64,000 nt of DNA from Mucilaginibacter sp. L196 (GCF_009765905.1 NZ_LMUO01000006.1:174676-238675); one strand, 5' to 3'. Shown: positions 27,295 through 36,898, counted from the stretch's first letter. Made by a program: numbers and translations. Notes: generated by a model from the sequence alone, not told the origin.

Positions 27295-29142
27295 TCAAAT
27301 AACTTGGATGCTCTTTTGAAGTATAAATTTTATTTGTTGCTTTTTATCCTTTGCTTTCATGATGTTTTCAAATATCTGCGGGTTACGGTCGATCAGTGGG
27401 AACCAGGTGCTTTGTACCTGTACCATAATGCGGTGCCCTTTTTTAAAGGTATGCAGTACATCCTGCAATTCAAAATTTACCGGGGTTATTTTTCCGGGGA
27501 TGAAAGGCTCGGGTTTATCAAAGCCGTTACGATATTTTCCGCGCATGGCCTCGCTGCGTACCATTTGCTCATAGTTGGACATGAAGGTATTTGGCGCAGT
27601 GAACCTATTGTTTTGAGCGGAATCAGGGTAAACATCTATCACTTTAACTACCCAATCAGCATCGGTGCCCGTGGTTGATACTTTTAGGTTTGCGATAATG
27701 TTGCCTGCAAGCGTTACGTCTTTATCCAGCACATCCGTTTTATAGGTCAATACATCCGGTCGGCGTGATGCGAATCGTTGATCTGCGGTCATATACTCAC
27801 GTTTCATATCATCGGTAATATCGCTAATGAATGGCACCGGTTTGTTCGGATCGGATACATAAGCATCACTATAATCACCTGTGTTAGTTGGCGGTGTAAA
27901 AGATAATTTACCTCCCGGCAGGAAATAAAGATTTTTGTCTTCAGCATCTTTTGGAGGCCAGGCTTTGTAGGTTTTCCATTCGTTCTTACCGGTTTCGAAA
28001 GTGGATATTTTTGGAATATCGCTATCTGTTCCTTTTAAATAATGACTAAAGAAAGCAAACTCTATCTTTTCGCGATAATAAGGGCCTTGCGCACCCCCAA
28101 ATTCAATATCGCCTAAATGATCGCCAGGGCCGCGCGACCAACCGCCATGTACCCATGGGCCCATCGCGAAATATATTGGCGTGGTTGGGTTATCCATTAC
28201 TAATGTTTTGTAGGTGTTTATTGCACCGTATAAATCTTCAGCATCGTACCATCCGCCGGTAACCAATACAGCGGTTTTAATATCGTGCAGGTGAGTTAAT
28301 ATATTACGATCTTTCCAATGTTGATCATAATTCGGGTGTTCAAGCATCTCGTTCCATAGGCGAACAGTGTCTTTATAATTTTGCAGGTAGATGTCGTTAG
28401 TGTGTGTAACTGACCCCATGCGCAAGTAATATTCGTAACCATCCTTTGTGCCAAAATCTAAATTAAACCCTTTGCCCTGGGTTGGTTTATCGTCCTGCCT
28501 GTTGGTGAAAAATGGATAAAAGTCAAAGTTTGCAGCCAGCATAAACGCCCCATTGTGGAAGGCATCATCGCGATACAAATCGGCAATTGGTGCCTGCGGC
28601 GATGCCGCGACTAAAGCAGGGTGCCTGCTAAGCAAAGATGTAGTGGTGTAGAAGCCGGGGTATGAAATTCCCCATACGCCTACCTTGCCATTGTTATTGG
28701 GTATATTTTTGATTAGCCAATCAATGGTATCGTAAGTATCGGTGCCTTCATCAACATCTTTATTGGTTTTATGATTCTCTAATTCGGGAGTCATTTCGCG
28801 AAATATACCTTCGCTCATGAAACGGCCACGCACATCCTGATAAACAAAGATGAAACCATCGTGTGTGAATAATGAAGACGGGCCTATTGCAGTTTTATAT
28901 TTATCAACCCCATAAGGCGCAACACTATAACAGGTGCGATCCATCATGATGGGATATTTTTTTGACTGATCTTTAGGAACGTAAACCGATGTGAATAGCT
29001 TTTCGCCATCACGCATTGGGATCTCGTACTCGTATTTAGTATAGCTTGCCTTTATGTATTCGGCATCCGGAGCTTGTGGTTGTTGCGCAAAGGAGAATGT
29101 AGCTAAAAGCATAAAGCCAATAGCTGTGAATAGTTTTTTCAT
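27295..29142 (-). CDS. CocE/NonD family hydrolase (X-Pro dipeptidyl-peptidase S15 type)
   Basis: A 615-residue exported alpha/beta-hydrolase with signal peptide (residues 1-20, SFAQ). The nucleophile is Ser160 in WGISYPGFYTT. The oxyanion-loop stretch is QDVRGRFMSEG (about 102-112). WVHGGWSRGPGDHLGD carries the likely catalytic His region, and the C-terminal third is the beta-rich X-Pro-type domain. Family members hydrolyse amide or ester bonds (glutaryl-7-ACA acylase, cocaine esterase, X-Pro peptidase); the real substrate cannot be read from sequence. An exact -7 promoter element lies upstream. Confidence 0.9.
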   Translation of the reverse strand: MKKLFTAIGFMLLATFSFAQQPQAPDAEYIKASYTKYEYEIPMRDGEKLFTSVYVPKDQSKKYPIMMDRTCYSVAPYGVDKYKTAIGPSSLFTHDGFIFVYQDVRGRFMSEGIFREMTPELENHKTNKDVDEGTDTYDTIDWLIKNIPNNNGKVGVWGISYPGFYTTTSLLSRHPALVAASPQAPIADLYRDDAFHNGAFMLAANFDFYPFFTNRQDDKPTQGKGFNLDFGTKDGYEYYLRMGSVTHTNDIYLQNYKDTVRLWNEMLEHPNYDQHWKDRNILTHLHDIKTAVLVTGGWYDAEDLYGAINTYKTLVMDNPTTPIYFAMGPWVHGGWSRGPGDHLGDIEFGGAQGPYYREKIEFAFFSHYLKGTDSDIPKISTFETGKNEWKTYKAWPPKDAEDKNLYFLPGGKLSFTPPTNTGDYSDAYVSDPNKPVPFISDITDDMKREYMTADQRFASRRPDVLTYKTDVLDKDVTLAGNIIANLKVSTTGTDADWVVKVIDVYPDSAQNNRFTAPNTFMSNYEQMVRSEAMRGKYRNGFDKPEPFIPGKITPVNFELQDVLHTFKKGHRIMVQVQSTWFPLIDRNPQIFENIMKAKDKKQQIKFILQKSIQVI

Positions 29143-29160
29143 GGATGATCAGTTAAAATA

Positions 29161-29168
29161 CAAAACTA
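29161..29168 (-). promoter_or_regulatory. -7 element of the CocE-like gene
   Basis: TAGTTTTG on the minus strand, an exact TAnnTTTG, 18 bases before the ATG at 29142. Confidence 0.5.
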
Positions 29169-29294
29169 GCAATGTCTGCATTAGAATTACAGAAATTTCA
29201 AATTAACAGGTTGAACAAATATGTTAAATCAGCCACCGCATAATATAACGGCAGCGGTTTATGCCGTGGAGAAGTACTAATATATGGGATAAAA

Positions 29295-29330
29295 GTAAAA
29301 AGGCACTGACGATATTTTGTCAGTAGGTGC
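29295..29330 (-). terminator. Probable terminator of the acyltransferase gene
   Basis: GCACTGAC and GTCAG-TAG-GTGC form a stem with a 3-base bulge, and on the minus strand it is followed by CTTTTTAC. It lies 5 bases past the stop codon at 29335. Confidence 0.55.
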
Positions 29331-29334
29331 TGGA

Positions 29335-30459
29335 TCAAGAAAATCGTTTAATTAAAAAATGAGTAATGCGTGGTGTTTTATATTCGGTGAATGTAGCCAC
29401 CAGGTAAGAGAACAGCATGATCACGATCAGCATTATAAAAAACAAACTAAAGCTCGCTATTGAAGGTACCATTTTAAAACCTGTTCCATTGAGGTTATAC
29501 AGCAAAGTCAGAATCATTAACATAAAAGGGAAATGGACCAAATACAGCGAATAAGAGAAACTGGCTAAACGTTCGTTAAAAAAATAAAACCTATTTTTAA
29601 GTATCACATTATCAAAAGCGGAGATCCATAAAGCGATAAGGATACCGAATAGACCATCAATAAGTCCGGGTGGCAAAAAATTAACTATAGTCTTGCTCAT
29701 AATCAAGTATAGAATTGTAACCGCAGGGATTATGTATTTAAATGCCCGATTTTTTAAGTGCAGAAAAATTGGTATGAGCCCTGTTAGCCAGATGAGATAG
29801 GAAAGCAGGATAGGTTTGGTAAGCAGCAGTGTAACCAATATCAGCCCGATAACAGAACCAATAAGGTATTTAATATTGAACAGACGTTTAAAGAAGTAGA
29901 AAAACAAGATGCAGCACAACGGGAAAAGCACATAATACCAAAATTCATAGGATAAACTCCATAACGGGCCATTGCTGCCAAATGCAGGGTGAATAATGTT
30001 TTGCAGCATGAACAATGAAGTAAGAAAATACCCGATATTTTCTGTACTGGATATGTTATATGGCAGGCTTGAGAAAATCATGTGGTGCTGGTATACGCCG
30101 AACCTGTCGAAGTAATTTCCTGTAAAATCAAACAAAGCGGTTAACAGCAAGGCTACAATCAGAACAGCGTAAAGCCTGCTCACCCTTTTTATAAAATAGA
30201 TTTTAAGTATAAAATCACCTCTAAGGGTGTGTTTAACGACCGAATCGCAAATGAGGTACCCGCTTATTACAAAAAACACCACTACTGCTGTATGGCCCAG
30301 CGCTGTAATAAAGTAAAACGCCTTAACTAATAAATTGGAGTAAGGAAGATCTACAAAATCCTTAAAAATAAATGAACGCAGGTGATTCACCACGACCAAT
30401 ACAGCTGCAAACCACCTAATTAAATGGATAAAGCCGGATCTGGAAACCTGAACATTCAT
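29335..30459 (-). CDS. Membrane acyltransferase, family 3 (OafA/NodX type)
   Basis: A 374-residue polytopic protein with about ten hydrophobic segments. Arg15 and His26 in RWFAAVLVVVNH fit the R-x10-H motif of acyltransferase family 3, and WSLSYEFWYYVLFP is another family stretch. Members move acetyl or other acyl groups from the cytoplasm onto surface sugars or antibiotics. No glycan biosynthesis genes are adjacent, so the acceptor is unknown. It stands alone between two terminators. Confidence 0.88.
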   Translation of the reverse strand: MNVQVSRSGFIHLIRWFAAVLVVVNHLRSFIFKDFVDLPYSNLLVKAFYFITALGHTAVVVFFVISGYLICDSVVKHTLRGDFILKIYFIKRVSRLYAVLIVALLLTALFDFTGNYFDRFGVYQHHMIFSSLPYNISSTENIGYFLTSLFMLQNIIHPAFGSNGPLWSLSYEFWYYVLFPLCCILFFYFFKRLFNIKYLIGSVIGLILVTLLLTKPILLSYLIWLTGLIPIFLHLKNRAFKYIIPAVTILYLIMSKTIVNFLPPGLIDGLFGILIALWISAFDNVILKNRFYFFNERLASFSYSLYLVHFPFMLMILTLLYNLNGTGFKMVPSIASFSLFFIMLIVIMLFSYLVATFTEYKTPRITHFLIKRFS

Positions 30460-30507
30460 TAATAGATTTAATAATTAGATGAGCTGCAATATATAAATTA
30501 GGTAAAT

Positions 30508-30532
30508 AAAAAGCCCCGAAGCGGGGCTTTTT
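30508..30532 (-). terminator. Rho-independent terminator after pgk
   Basis: AAAAAGCCCCG (30508-30518) pairs perfectly with CGGGGCTTTTT (30522-30532) around AAG. On the minus strand it closes the pgk transcript 28 bases after the stop. Confidence 0.9.
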
Positions 30533-30559
30533 ATTTATCATTTATAGTGGAAATAGCGA

Positions 30560-31750
30560 TTACTCATTTATTGCTTTTACGCCAGGTAACTCCTTGCCTT
30601 CCATGTATTCCAGCAATGCGCCACCACCTGTTGATACGTAGCTAACTTCATCAGTCATACCAAACTTGGCAACTGCCGCAGCTGAATCGCCGCCACCTAT
30701 TAATGAAAAAGCGCCATTTTCGGTAGCCTTTGCAACTGCTTCTGCAACAGCTTTGGTGCCAATCAGGAATTTCTCCATTTCAAATACCCCCATCGGGCCG
30801 TTCCATAAAATGGTTTTCGATTCTTCAATTACTTTGCTGAATATCTTAATTGTTTCAGGACCAATATCCAAGCCCATCCAACCGTCAGGTATCTCGCCTG
30901 TTTTGGCTAAGCCGGTATTTGCATCATTTGAAAAAGCATCGGCCGTAATATTATCAACCGGAAGCAACAGGTTTACACCTTTTTCTTTTGCTTTTTGTCT
31001 AAGGCTTAGCGCCAGTTCCAGTTTATCGGCTTCAACCAGTGAAGTACCTATATTGCCACCGTCTGCTTTAGCAAAAGTGTAGGCCATACCACCACCAATA
31101 ATCAGATTATCAACTTTATCCAATAGCTTTTCTATCAGTTCAATTTTGTCGGACACTTTTGAACCGCCCATAATAGCCGTAAATGGCTTAGGAGCGTTAT
31201 TTAATATTTTTTCGGCATTTGCAAGTTCGCCTGCCATCAGGTAACCAAAGTATTTGGCATCTGGGAAAAACTGCGCGATAACCGCTGTTGAAGCGTGTGC
31301 ACGGTGAGCAGTACCAAAGGCATCATTCACATAAACATCACCCAAAGCGGCTAATTTTTTAGCGAAATCAACATCACCTTTTTCTTCTTCCTTATAAAAA
31401 CGCAAGTTCTCTAACAAAAGCACTTCGCCTTTAGTTAGTTTTTTTGCTTTTTCAATAGCCTCTGCGCCAATGCAATCATTAGCAAATTCAACCTGCTGAC
31501 CTAACAGATCAGATAAATGAGGCACTAAATGCTTCAATGAATATTTTTCTTCCGGACCACCTTTTGGACGTCCTAAGTGCGACATCAGTATTACTGCACC
31601 ACCATCATTTAATATCTTTTTGATGGTAGGCAGGGCAGCCGTCATTCGGTTATCGTCGGTAATGTTATAGTCCTTATCCAAAGGAACGTTAAAATCCACA
31701 CGGATAAGGGCATGTTTTCCGGCAAAACTTATTTGATCTATGGTTTTCAT
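30560..31750 (-). CDS. pgk: Phosphoglycerate kinase
   Basis: A 396-residue glycolytic enzyme that transfers phosphate from 1,3-bisphosphoglycerate to ADP. The N-terminal substrate side shows RVDFNVPLD (about 17-25), [22 protein letters not shown] and [14 protein letters not shown]. The nucleotide side shows [19 protein letters not shown] and [13 protein letters not shown]. Length and all motifs are normal. gap lies about 1.3 kb away on the same strand, but two genes intervene (one on the opposite strand), so they are not an operon. Confidence 0.98.
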   Translation of the reverse strand: MKTIDQISFAGKHALIRVDFNVPLDKDYNITDDNRMTAALPTIKKILNDGGAVILMSHLGRPKGGPEEKYSLKHLVPHLSDLLGQQVEFANDCIGAEAIEKAKKLTKGEVLLLENLRFYKEEEKGDVDFAKKLAALGDVYVNDAFGTAHRAHASTAVIAQFFPDAKYFGYLMAGELANAEKILNNAPKPFTAIMGGSKVSDKIELIEKLLDKVDNLIIGGGMAYTFAKADGGNIGTSLVEADKLELALSLRQKAKEKGVNLLLPVDNITADAFSNDANTGLAKTGEIPDGWMGLDIGPETIKIFSKVIEESKTILWNGPMGVFEMEKFLIGTKAVAEAVAKATENGAFSLIGGGDSAAAVAKFGMTDEVSYVSTGGGALLEYMEGKELPGVKAINE

Positions 31751-31811
31751 ATTGTTTAGTCTTAATGTAATCGGGCGCCAAATTCAGCATTTTAATTCTA
31801 AATCCTGAACG

Positions 31812-31819
31812 TAAAAGTA
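31812..31819 (-). promoter_or_regulatory. Possible pgk -7 element
   Basis: TACTTTTA on the minus strand, one mismatch from TAnnTTTG, about 60 bases before the pgk ATG. Confidence 0.3.
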
Positions 31820-31847
31820 AAAAAGCTGTTTTAATTAAATGTTACCA

Positions 31848-32279
31848 CTATAATTGGCGGCTCATAACATAGTGCGGGCCAATGCCTTTGATCTCAAATT
31901 CATCTGAAATTATTTCGAAACCACAGTCGTGATAAAACTTTGAAGCCACCTTACGGGCATTGCACCATATATAGCCTGCATTTTTTTGTCGAAGGTAGTT
32001 TACAGCGTAATCAACCATGATTTTGCCAAAGCCTTTGCCACGATACTCGGCTAACGTAGCCATACCGCGCAGTTGGTAGCCATTGCCAGTAAACTCACCG
32101 TAATTTTGGGGATGCAGAGAGACCACTGTAGCCAAGGTGTCACCATCATAATATCCTAAATGAAACGCGCCCTCGATCTCATCAGTCGGGAAACGGCATT
32201 CGTCGGGTGTAAGCTTATTATCGCGTAAAACAATGTTCCGAACTTGCAGTATATCGGTGGATTTAATAAATTCTATCAT
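31848..32279 (-). CDS. GNAT family N-acetyltransferase
   Basis: A 143-residue protein of the GNAT fold. The acetyl-CoA-binding motif A is visible as LRGMATLAEYRGKGFGKIMVD, with the pyrophosphate loop RGKGFG near residue 81. The C-terminal NARKVASKFYHDCGFE matches the usual N-x-x-A-x-x-F-Y-x-x-x-G-F motif. The family acetylates amines of small molecules, peptides or tRNA; the substrate cannot be told. It lies 97 bp before pgk on the same strand and might share transcription with it. Confidence 0.88.
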   Translation of the reverse strand: MIEFIKSTDILQVRNIVLRDNKLTPDECRFPTDEIEGAFHLGYYDGDTLATVVSLHPQNYGEFTGNGYQLRGMATLAEYRGKGFGKIMVDYAVNYLRQKNAGYIWCNARKVASKFYHDCGFEIISDEFEIKGIGPHYVMSRQL

Positions 32280-32429
32280 TTTATTATTGTTGTGAAAATT
32301 TCACAAAATGGGCATTATATGCCCGAAAGGCAATTATAGTGAATTTGTATCCGATTTTTATAAGTAAACTTCACAGCCAAATAGGGTCAAATTAAACTTG
32401 TAGCACGCATATTGCATACATTAAGATCG

Positions 32430-33023
32430 ATGCGATACGTTAAACTCATTTTACCGGTACTAATATTAATTTTTGCCATTACCAGTTGCAAGAAAACGGG
32501 TGTCAGCTCGATGAAAAACGCTGCTATCGATACGGAGGTTTTGATACACGAAATAAAGTTTAACGCCCCAATTCAATACGTGGTAACCAGTGTAAGCGGC
32601 GATACGCTTAAGATGATATATTACGAGAATGTAAGTTTGTTTATTCCTCCTAACGGACTGAACCTATCGTATGCATTGCATTTAACCCAGGATTTCAGCG
32701 GTTCCTTATTAAAGAATTTCAACTATAACGCGTATGACCAATATGGTGATTATACCTATGACTGGGCTGATGACAACCTGAATAACGTTACCAAAACAAT
32801 AACCGATACGACCATCAATGGTACCGCGATGAAGAATATTACCGTTGAGCGGCCATTCATCTTTAGCAAAGTTTACAATAATGCCCAACTGGCAACTGCC
32901 GAAAAAGATTCTGTAAATACTGTTACTACTGATAAGATAAGCTTTAGTTCGTTTGCTTATTTTGGCAAGGATTACCCTGCTACAACAACAAGTACAAGTG
33001 TACTGTACCTATCTCTAAAATAA
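32430..33023 (+). CDS. Putative lipoprotein, unknown function
   Basis: I start at ATG 32430 (MRYVKLILPVLIL), which gives a proper lipoprotein signal peptide ending AITSC with Cys20 as the lipidated residue. An in-frame TTG at 32412 would only add six residues. The mature 178 residues are rich in Thr, Asn and Tyr and look beta-stranded; no family is recognised. A TAAACTTG element at 32393-32400 resembles a -7 box. Its stop codon TAA directly abuts the gap stop codon on the other strand, with no bases between. Confidence 0.72.
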   Translation: MRYVKLILPVLILIFAITSCKKTGVSSMKNAAIDTEVLIHEIKFNAPIQYVVTSVSGDTLKMIYYENVSLFIPPNGLNLSYALHLTQDFSGSLLKNFNYNAYDQYGDYTYDWADDNLNNVTKTITDTTINGTAMKNITVERPFIFSKVYNNAQLATAEKDSVNTVTTDKISFSSFAYFGKDYPATTTSTSVLYLSLK

Positions 33024-34016
33024 TTATAACTCGCTAATCCTTTGAGCCAGATCAACCAAACGGCTTGAGTATCCCATTTCGTTATCGTACCAGCCAACCA
33101 CTTTTACCAGGCCGCCAACTACAGAAGTTAGCTGTGCATCAAATATACAGCTATGTGGGTTGCCCAATATATCGGTTGATACAATAGGATCTTCGGTATA
33201 CTCTAAAATATTTTCCATTGGGCCAAGCGCCGCTTGCTTAAATGCAGCGTTGATCTCCTCAACTGTTGGCAGCTTTTTAAGGCTACAGGTAAAATCTGTT
33301 AATGAGCCGTTTAGTACTGGTACACGTATTCCGGCACCACCTAATCGTCCATCTAAATGAGGAAAAATGGCGGTTACAGCCTTTGCCGCCCCTGTTGTTG
33401 TGGGGATGATGGAGGCTGATGCCGCCCTCGCCCTCCGCAAATCCTTATGTGGCGCATCATGCAGACTTTGGTCACCTGTCATGGAGTGTACGGTGGTAAT
33501 ATAACCATCGATAATCCCCCAGTTTTCATCCAATATTTTCACCATTACTGCTACGTTATTGGTGGTACAGGAGGCATTTGAGAGTATTGGCGAACGCAAA
33601 TCAACCTCACCATCATTCACCCCTAAAACCACCGTAGGAACATCCTTAGTGCCTGATGGCGCTGAGATAATTACCTGCTTGGCACCGGCGGCCAGATGCT
33701 GCTCTGCACCTTGGCGGGTGATGAATTTACCGGTTGATTCTATTACCAGATCAATGTCTATTTCCTTCCAGGGAAGGTTTGATGGTTCGCGGTCTGAGAG
33801 TATTTTTATTTTTTGATTGTTGATGTAAAGATGCTCATCATCAGCGGTTACCGTTCCCTTAAAGCCACGGTGAACGGAATCATACTTAAATAAATGAGCC
33901 AGCGTATATGTATCGGTTAAATCGTTTATGGCAACAACTTGAATATCAGGCTTGCTTAACACATTCCTTAAAAATATTCTTCCTATTCGCCCGAAACCGT
34001 TTATTGCAACTCTCAT
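33024..34016 (-). CDS. gap: Glyceraldehyde-3-phosphate dehydrogenase
   Basis: A 330-residue NAD-dependent glycolytic enzyme. The Rossmann start is VAINGFGRIGR, with NDLTD (31-35) favouring NAD. Catalytic Cys150 lies in SNASCTTNN and the partner His177 in TTVHSMTGDQ. RRARAAS and WYDNEMGYSSR complete the substrate-binding set. Full length and intact. It has an exact TAnnTTTG promoter element. No terminator is seen at its 3' end, where it converges on a lipoprotein gene without any spacer. Confidence 0.98.
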   Translation of the reverse strand: MRVAINGFGRIGRIFLRNVLSKPDIQVVAINDLTDTYTLAHLFKYDSVHRGFKGTVTADDEHLYINNQKIKILSDREPSNLPWKEIDIDLVIESTGKFITRQGAEQHLAAGAKQVIISAPSGTKDVPTVVLGVNDGEVDLRSPILSNASCTTNNVAVMVKILDENWGIIDGYITTVHSMTGDQSLHDAPHKDLRRARAASASIIPTTTGAAKAVTAIFPHLDGRLGGAGIRVPVLNGSLTDFTCSLKKLPTVEEINAAFKQAALGPMENILEYTEDPIVSTDILGNPHSCIFDAQLTSVVGGLVKVVGWYDNEMGYSSRLVDLAQRISEL

Positions 34017-34039
34017 AATTTAGTGTCAGTATTGAACCG

Positions 34040-34047
34040 CAAATTTA
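34040..34047 (-). promoter_or_regulatory. -7 element of gap
   Basis: TAAATTTG on the minus strand, an exact TAnnTTTG, 23 bases before the ATG at 34016. Confidence 0.5.
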
Positions 34048-34109
34048 CGCAGACTGATTTTAATACGATAATAAAGTTTGAACTATGGCGGGGAGGTGAC
34101 TATACTAAC

Positions 34110-34213
34110 GTCATTGCGAGCGCAGCGCGGCAATCCCCGACTTACAGGTCAAACTTGCAATTCCACTCTGTATAGTCGATGATTGCCCACGTCGTTACAC
34201 TCCTCGCAATGAC
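34110..34213. repeat. Palindromic repeat, TCATTGCGAG family
   Basis: GTCATTGCGAG (34110-34120) is matched by CTCGCAATGAC (34203-34213). The interior is more decayed than in the other copies, keeping CAATCCCCGAC and GATTGCCCAC. It lies between thiE and gap. Confidence 0.8.
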
Positions 34214-34229
34214 GATGATCTTGTTTTTC

Positions 34230-34856
34230 TTAATATAACTTCTTATAAAACTCCTTTATCGCCCTACCCGGGTCAATAGCTTTATTTACAGCTGCCGATA
34301 CGGCTATACCATAAATACCACCTGTTGCCAATAAAGGTTCAACGTCAACCAATTGTATGCCCCCTACCGCTATTACAGGGATCTCAATAGACTGCTCTAC
34401 CACCAAGCGATAACCTTCAAAACCAAGCAGCGGTTTGTTATTTGGTTTAGTATCGGTATGCGCGAACGGGCCATAACCGCAATAATCAATCACCCTGGTA
34501 GCTTGTACCCTTATCAGGTCTTTAGTATTGGTGGCCGAAGTTCCTAAAGTTTTATCCTCTCCTATATGCTCACGGATGGATTTCAGGTCAGCCTCAAAAT
34601 CCTCAATGTGAACACCCTGCGCATCAACCTGATCTAATAAATGATAATGATTGGTGACGATCAGTGTCATCCCCCATTCATCGCAGATCTCGGCTATCTG
34701 GTTTATTTCTTCTATCAGTTCCTCGTCCGTTTTGGTTAAGCAACGGTATTGCAGCCAGTTAGCGCCTGCGGCACAAGCTATTTCTGCTTGTTCAACATGG
34801 CTGCGGTTAGGCAAGTCTTGTGTTAGATAGTGGAATTTTGATATGTATTTTTTCAT
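34230..34856 (-). CDS. thiE: Thiamine phosphate synthase family protein (ThiE)
   Basis: A 208-residue TIM barrel expected to join hydroxymethylpyrimidine-PP and thiazole-P into thiamine phosphate. Seen are WLQYRCLTKTDEE (QxR, pyrophosphate-binding), LIVTNHYHLLDQVDAQGVHI, LGTSATN, GYGPFAHTDTKPN and VIAVGGI near the C-terminus. The usual HLGQ(E/D)D is replaced by GVHIEDFE, so TenI-like isomerase activity is an alternative. It is last in a minus-strand run TonB receptor - pafA - thiE whose first gene has a TPP riboswitch. Confidence 0.85.
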   Translation of the reverse strand: MKKYISKFHYLTQDLPNRSHVEQAEIACAAGANWLQYRCLTKTDEELIEEINQIAEICDEWGMTLIVTNHYHLLDQVDAQGVHIEDFEADLKSIREHIGEDKTLGTSATNTKDLIRVQATRVIDYCGYGPFAHTDTKPNNKPLLGFEGYRLVVEQSIEIPVIAVGGIQLVDVEPLLATGGIYGIAVSAAVNKAIDPGRAIKEFYKKLY

Positions 34857-34858
34857 AA

Positions 34859-34946
34859 GCCCCCTCTAAATCTCCCCCGGTAGGGGAGACTTTTATTTTA
34901 AATAAAGTTTTAAGCCTTCCCTACCGGGGAGGGTTTGGGTGGGGCC
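34859..34946. repeat. GC-rich inverted repeat between pafA and thiE
   Basis: GCCCCCTCTAAATCTCCCCC (from 34859) and its partner ending at 34946 form imperfect arms of about 30 bases. Each arm holds a smaller hairpin of the CCCCGGTAGGGG type. In sense it lies directly before the thiE ATG and fills the whole 92-bp gap. Confidence 0.75.
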
Positions 34947-34948
34947 TA

Positions 34949-36646
34949 CTACTTCTTCAACACCTCAGGTATCGGCGTACCAATACAACCATTTGGTGCT
35001 TGTATATGCAATAAAGCGGCAATGGTTGGCGCAATATCCGTCATGTGCACTTCCCGTACCGCGCTGCCGTGCTGTATACCCCATCCCATAAATACCAGCG
35101 GAATATGGTTATCATAAGGATTCCAGGTGCCGTGTGTGGTGCCCGTTGGACCGCCATCGCCTGAACCGTGACCTGTAAACCATGCCGGATCTAATATGAT
35201 CTGTATAGCACCGCTATTTTTAGCGTTATAGCCGTTGATTATACGCTCGCGCAAAGGCTCAGGAATGCTGGACGAAGCTACTTTAGTCATATCTACCGCA
35301 TATTCAATTTCCGGCTGTTGCTGAAGGTATTTGATGCACTCCTTTTTAAGCTCGTCCTGATCAATATGCAGATAATTTACAATGCGATAGTTAAAGTTTA
35401 CCTGGTAATTATTCAGGCTCAAAACTAACGAATCTGTTTTGTATTTATCCATCAGCGTCTTGTTCATATCTTTCAAAACCGATGCTTCATCCCACACACC
35501 TGCCGGAATATCGTGATCATTCAAAAACGCGGTATTATGCGCCGCGCCATGATCCGCAGTAAGGAAAACTGTATAGTTACCTTTACCCACCTTGGCATCT
35601 AAAAAGGTAAGGAAGTTAGCTATATCTCGATCCAAACGCAGGTAAGTATCCTCGATCTCCACCGCGTTAATACCAAACTGATGACCAATATAATCCGGCG
35701 ACGATAAACTCATTGCTAAAAAGTCGGTTTGATCCCCTTGGCCCAATTGCTCGCCGTTTATAGCGGCAACTGCCATATCAATAGTTAAGGTGTTACCATA
35801 AGGTGTAGAACGGATTAGTCCAAGACCCAGTTTCTTATAAATTGCTGATGTTTTTACCGGCAAAGTTGGCGCATCGGTTCCACTAAACTTTCCTTCGTAT
35901 TTACTATCGTCTGGGGTGCTTTGCAGGTAGGTTTCTACCGGATATAGTGAGATCCAATCTAACTTTAAGTAGGTTTCAGGTAACTTTTGGTCATTAAAGT
36001 CTTTTGCCCATTGTGGCAAATCCTTCATATAATAGGTACTGGTTATCCAGTTTCCGCTCTTGTCATCAAACCAATAAGCGCCGTTGGCAGTGTGTCCTGC
36101 AGGTAAAATCCCACCTCTGTCCTTTAAGGCTATACCTATAACTTTCGACCTGAAATTAGTCGCCAACCTCAACTCATCAGTAACGGTAGTCACCAGCAAA
36201 TTACGCGGCGACATCTGTCCTGCCTTTGATTCACTACCCACAGTTTGCACGCTGTTATCCTCGGCACAGTACATTGATTTTCCAGTAGCCTGAACGATGT
36301 AATCATTACCGGCAATACCATGTATAGATGGCACCGATCCCGTGTAGATACAAGTATGTCCCGGGCCGGTAAAGGTCGGGATATAATTTACCTGGGTATT
36401 TTCGCAGCTAAAACCCTCATTCAATAAACGTTTAAAACCATTGCTTTGGTAACGATTATAAAAGCGGTACAGGTAATCCCAGCGCATTTGGTCAACCACA
36501 ATACCCACAACCAATTTAGGGCGGGGAATCTGAGTTGATGCCGGAGCGACTGGCGCGGCTATTATAGTTTTTTTCTTTTTTGTTTGTGCCGATACATTAA
36601 CAGCAATAAATGCAAACGCTACTAAAAGTAAATGTTTAATTTTCAT
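34949..36646 (-). CDS. pafA: Alkaline phosphatase, PafA-type
   Basis: A 565-residue exported phosphomonoesterase with signal peptide (residues 1-20, NVSA|Q). The metal site and nucleophile region are VGIVVDQMRWDYLYR (Asp52) and YIPTFTGPGHTCIYTG, where Thr91 or Thr93 is the Thr nucleophile used by PafA in place of Ser. Later metal ligands are in SSPDYIGHQFG and LTADHGAAHN. Characterised PafA enzymes of Flavobacteriia are periplasmic, calcium or zinc dependent, not repressed by phosphate, and release phosphate from many monoesters. Between a TPP-controlled receptor gene and thiE. Confidence 0.92.
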   Translation of the reverse strand: MKIKHLLLVAFAFIAVNVSAQTKKKKTIIAAPVAPASTQIPRPKLVVGIVVDQMRWDYLYRFYNRYQSNGFKRLLNEGFSCENTQVNYIPTFTGPGHTCIYTGSVPSIHGIAGNDYIVQATGKSMYCAEDNSVQTVGSESKAGQMSPRNLLVTTVTDELRLATNFRSKVIGIALKDRGGILPAGHTANGAYWFDDKSGNWITSTYYMKDLPQWAKDFNDQKLPETYLKLDWISLYPVETYLQSTPDDSKYEGKFSGTDAPTLPVKTSAIYKKLGLGLIRSTPYGNTLTIDMAVAAINGEQLGQGDQTDFLAMSLSSPDYIGHQFGINAVEIEDTYLRLDRDIANFLTFLDAKVGKGNYTVFLTADHGAAHNTAFLNDHDIPAGVWDEASVLKDMNKTLMDKYKTDSLVLSLNNYQVNFNYRIVNYLHIDQDELKKECIKYLQQQPEIEYAVDMTKVASSSIPEPLRERIINGYNAKNSGAIQIILDPAWFTGHGSGDGGPTGTTHGTWNPYDNHIPLVFMGWGIQHGSAVREVHMTDIAPTIAALLHIQAPNGCIGTPIPEVLKK

Positions 36647-36746
36647 TGTTTTGGGTTAGTGTGCAAATATCAGTAATGTAATAAAAATTTCACGTGATGC
36701 TTATGTTAAGGGAAGTTTAAATTAAAGTTCAATAGCGAGCATTGGG

Positions 36747-36832
36747 TTCCCCCCTTGAGAGTAATAGCCCATGAATAGACATAAAAATGTGTATATATGT
36801 CTATTCATGGGCTATTACTCTCAAGGGGGGAA
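36747..36832. repeat. Long perfect inverted repeat (37-bp arms, 12-base loop)
   Basis: The arm 36747-36783 (TTCCCCCCTTGAGAGTAATA... ending AGACATA) is perfectly complementary to 36796-36832. The loop is AAAATGTGTATA. No mismatch in 37 bp. It lies between the stop of the TonB receptor gene (36899) and the start of pafA (36646), and would be transcribed if the two are one unit. Confidence 0.9.
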
Positions 36833-36898
36833 TTGGTCTATCTCCTTAAACTTCAATCTCGCAACCAATGCACCTTACACTACGCTCCTCGCACTTGA

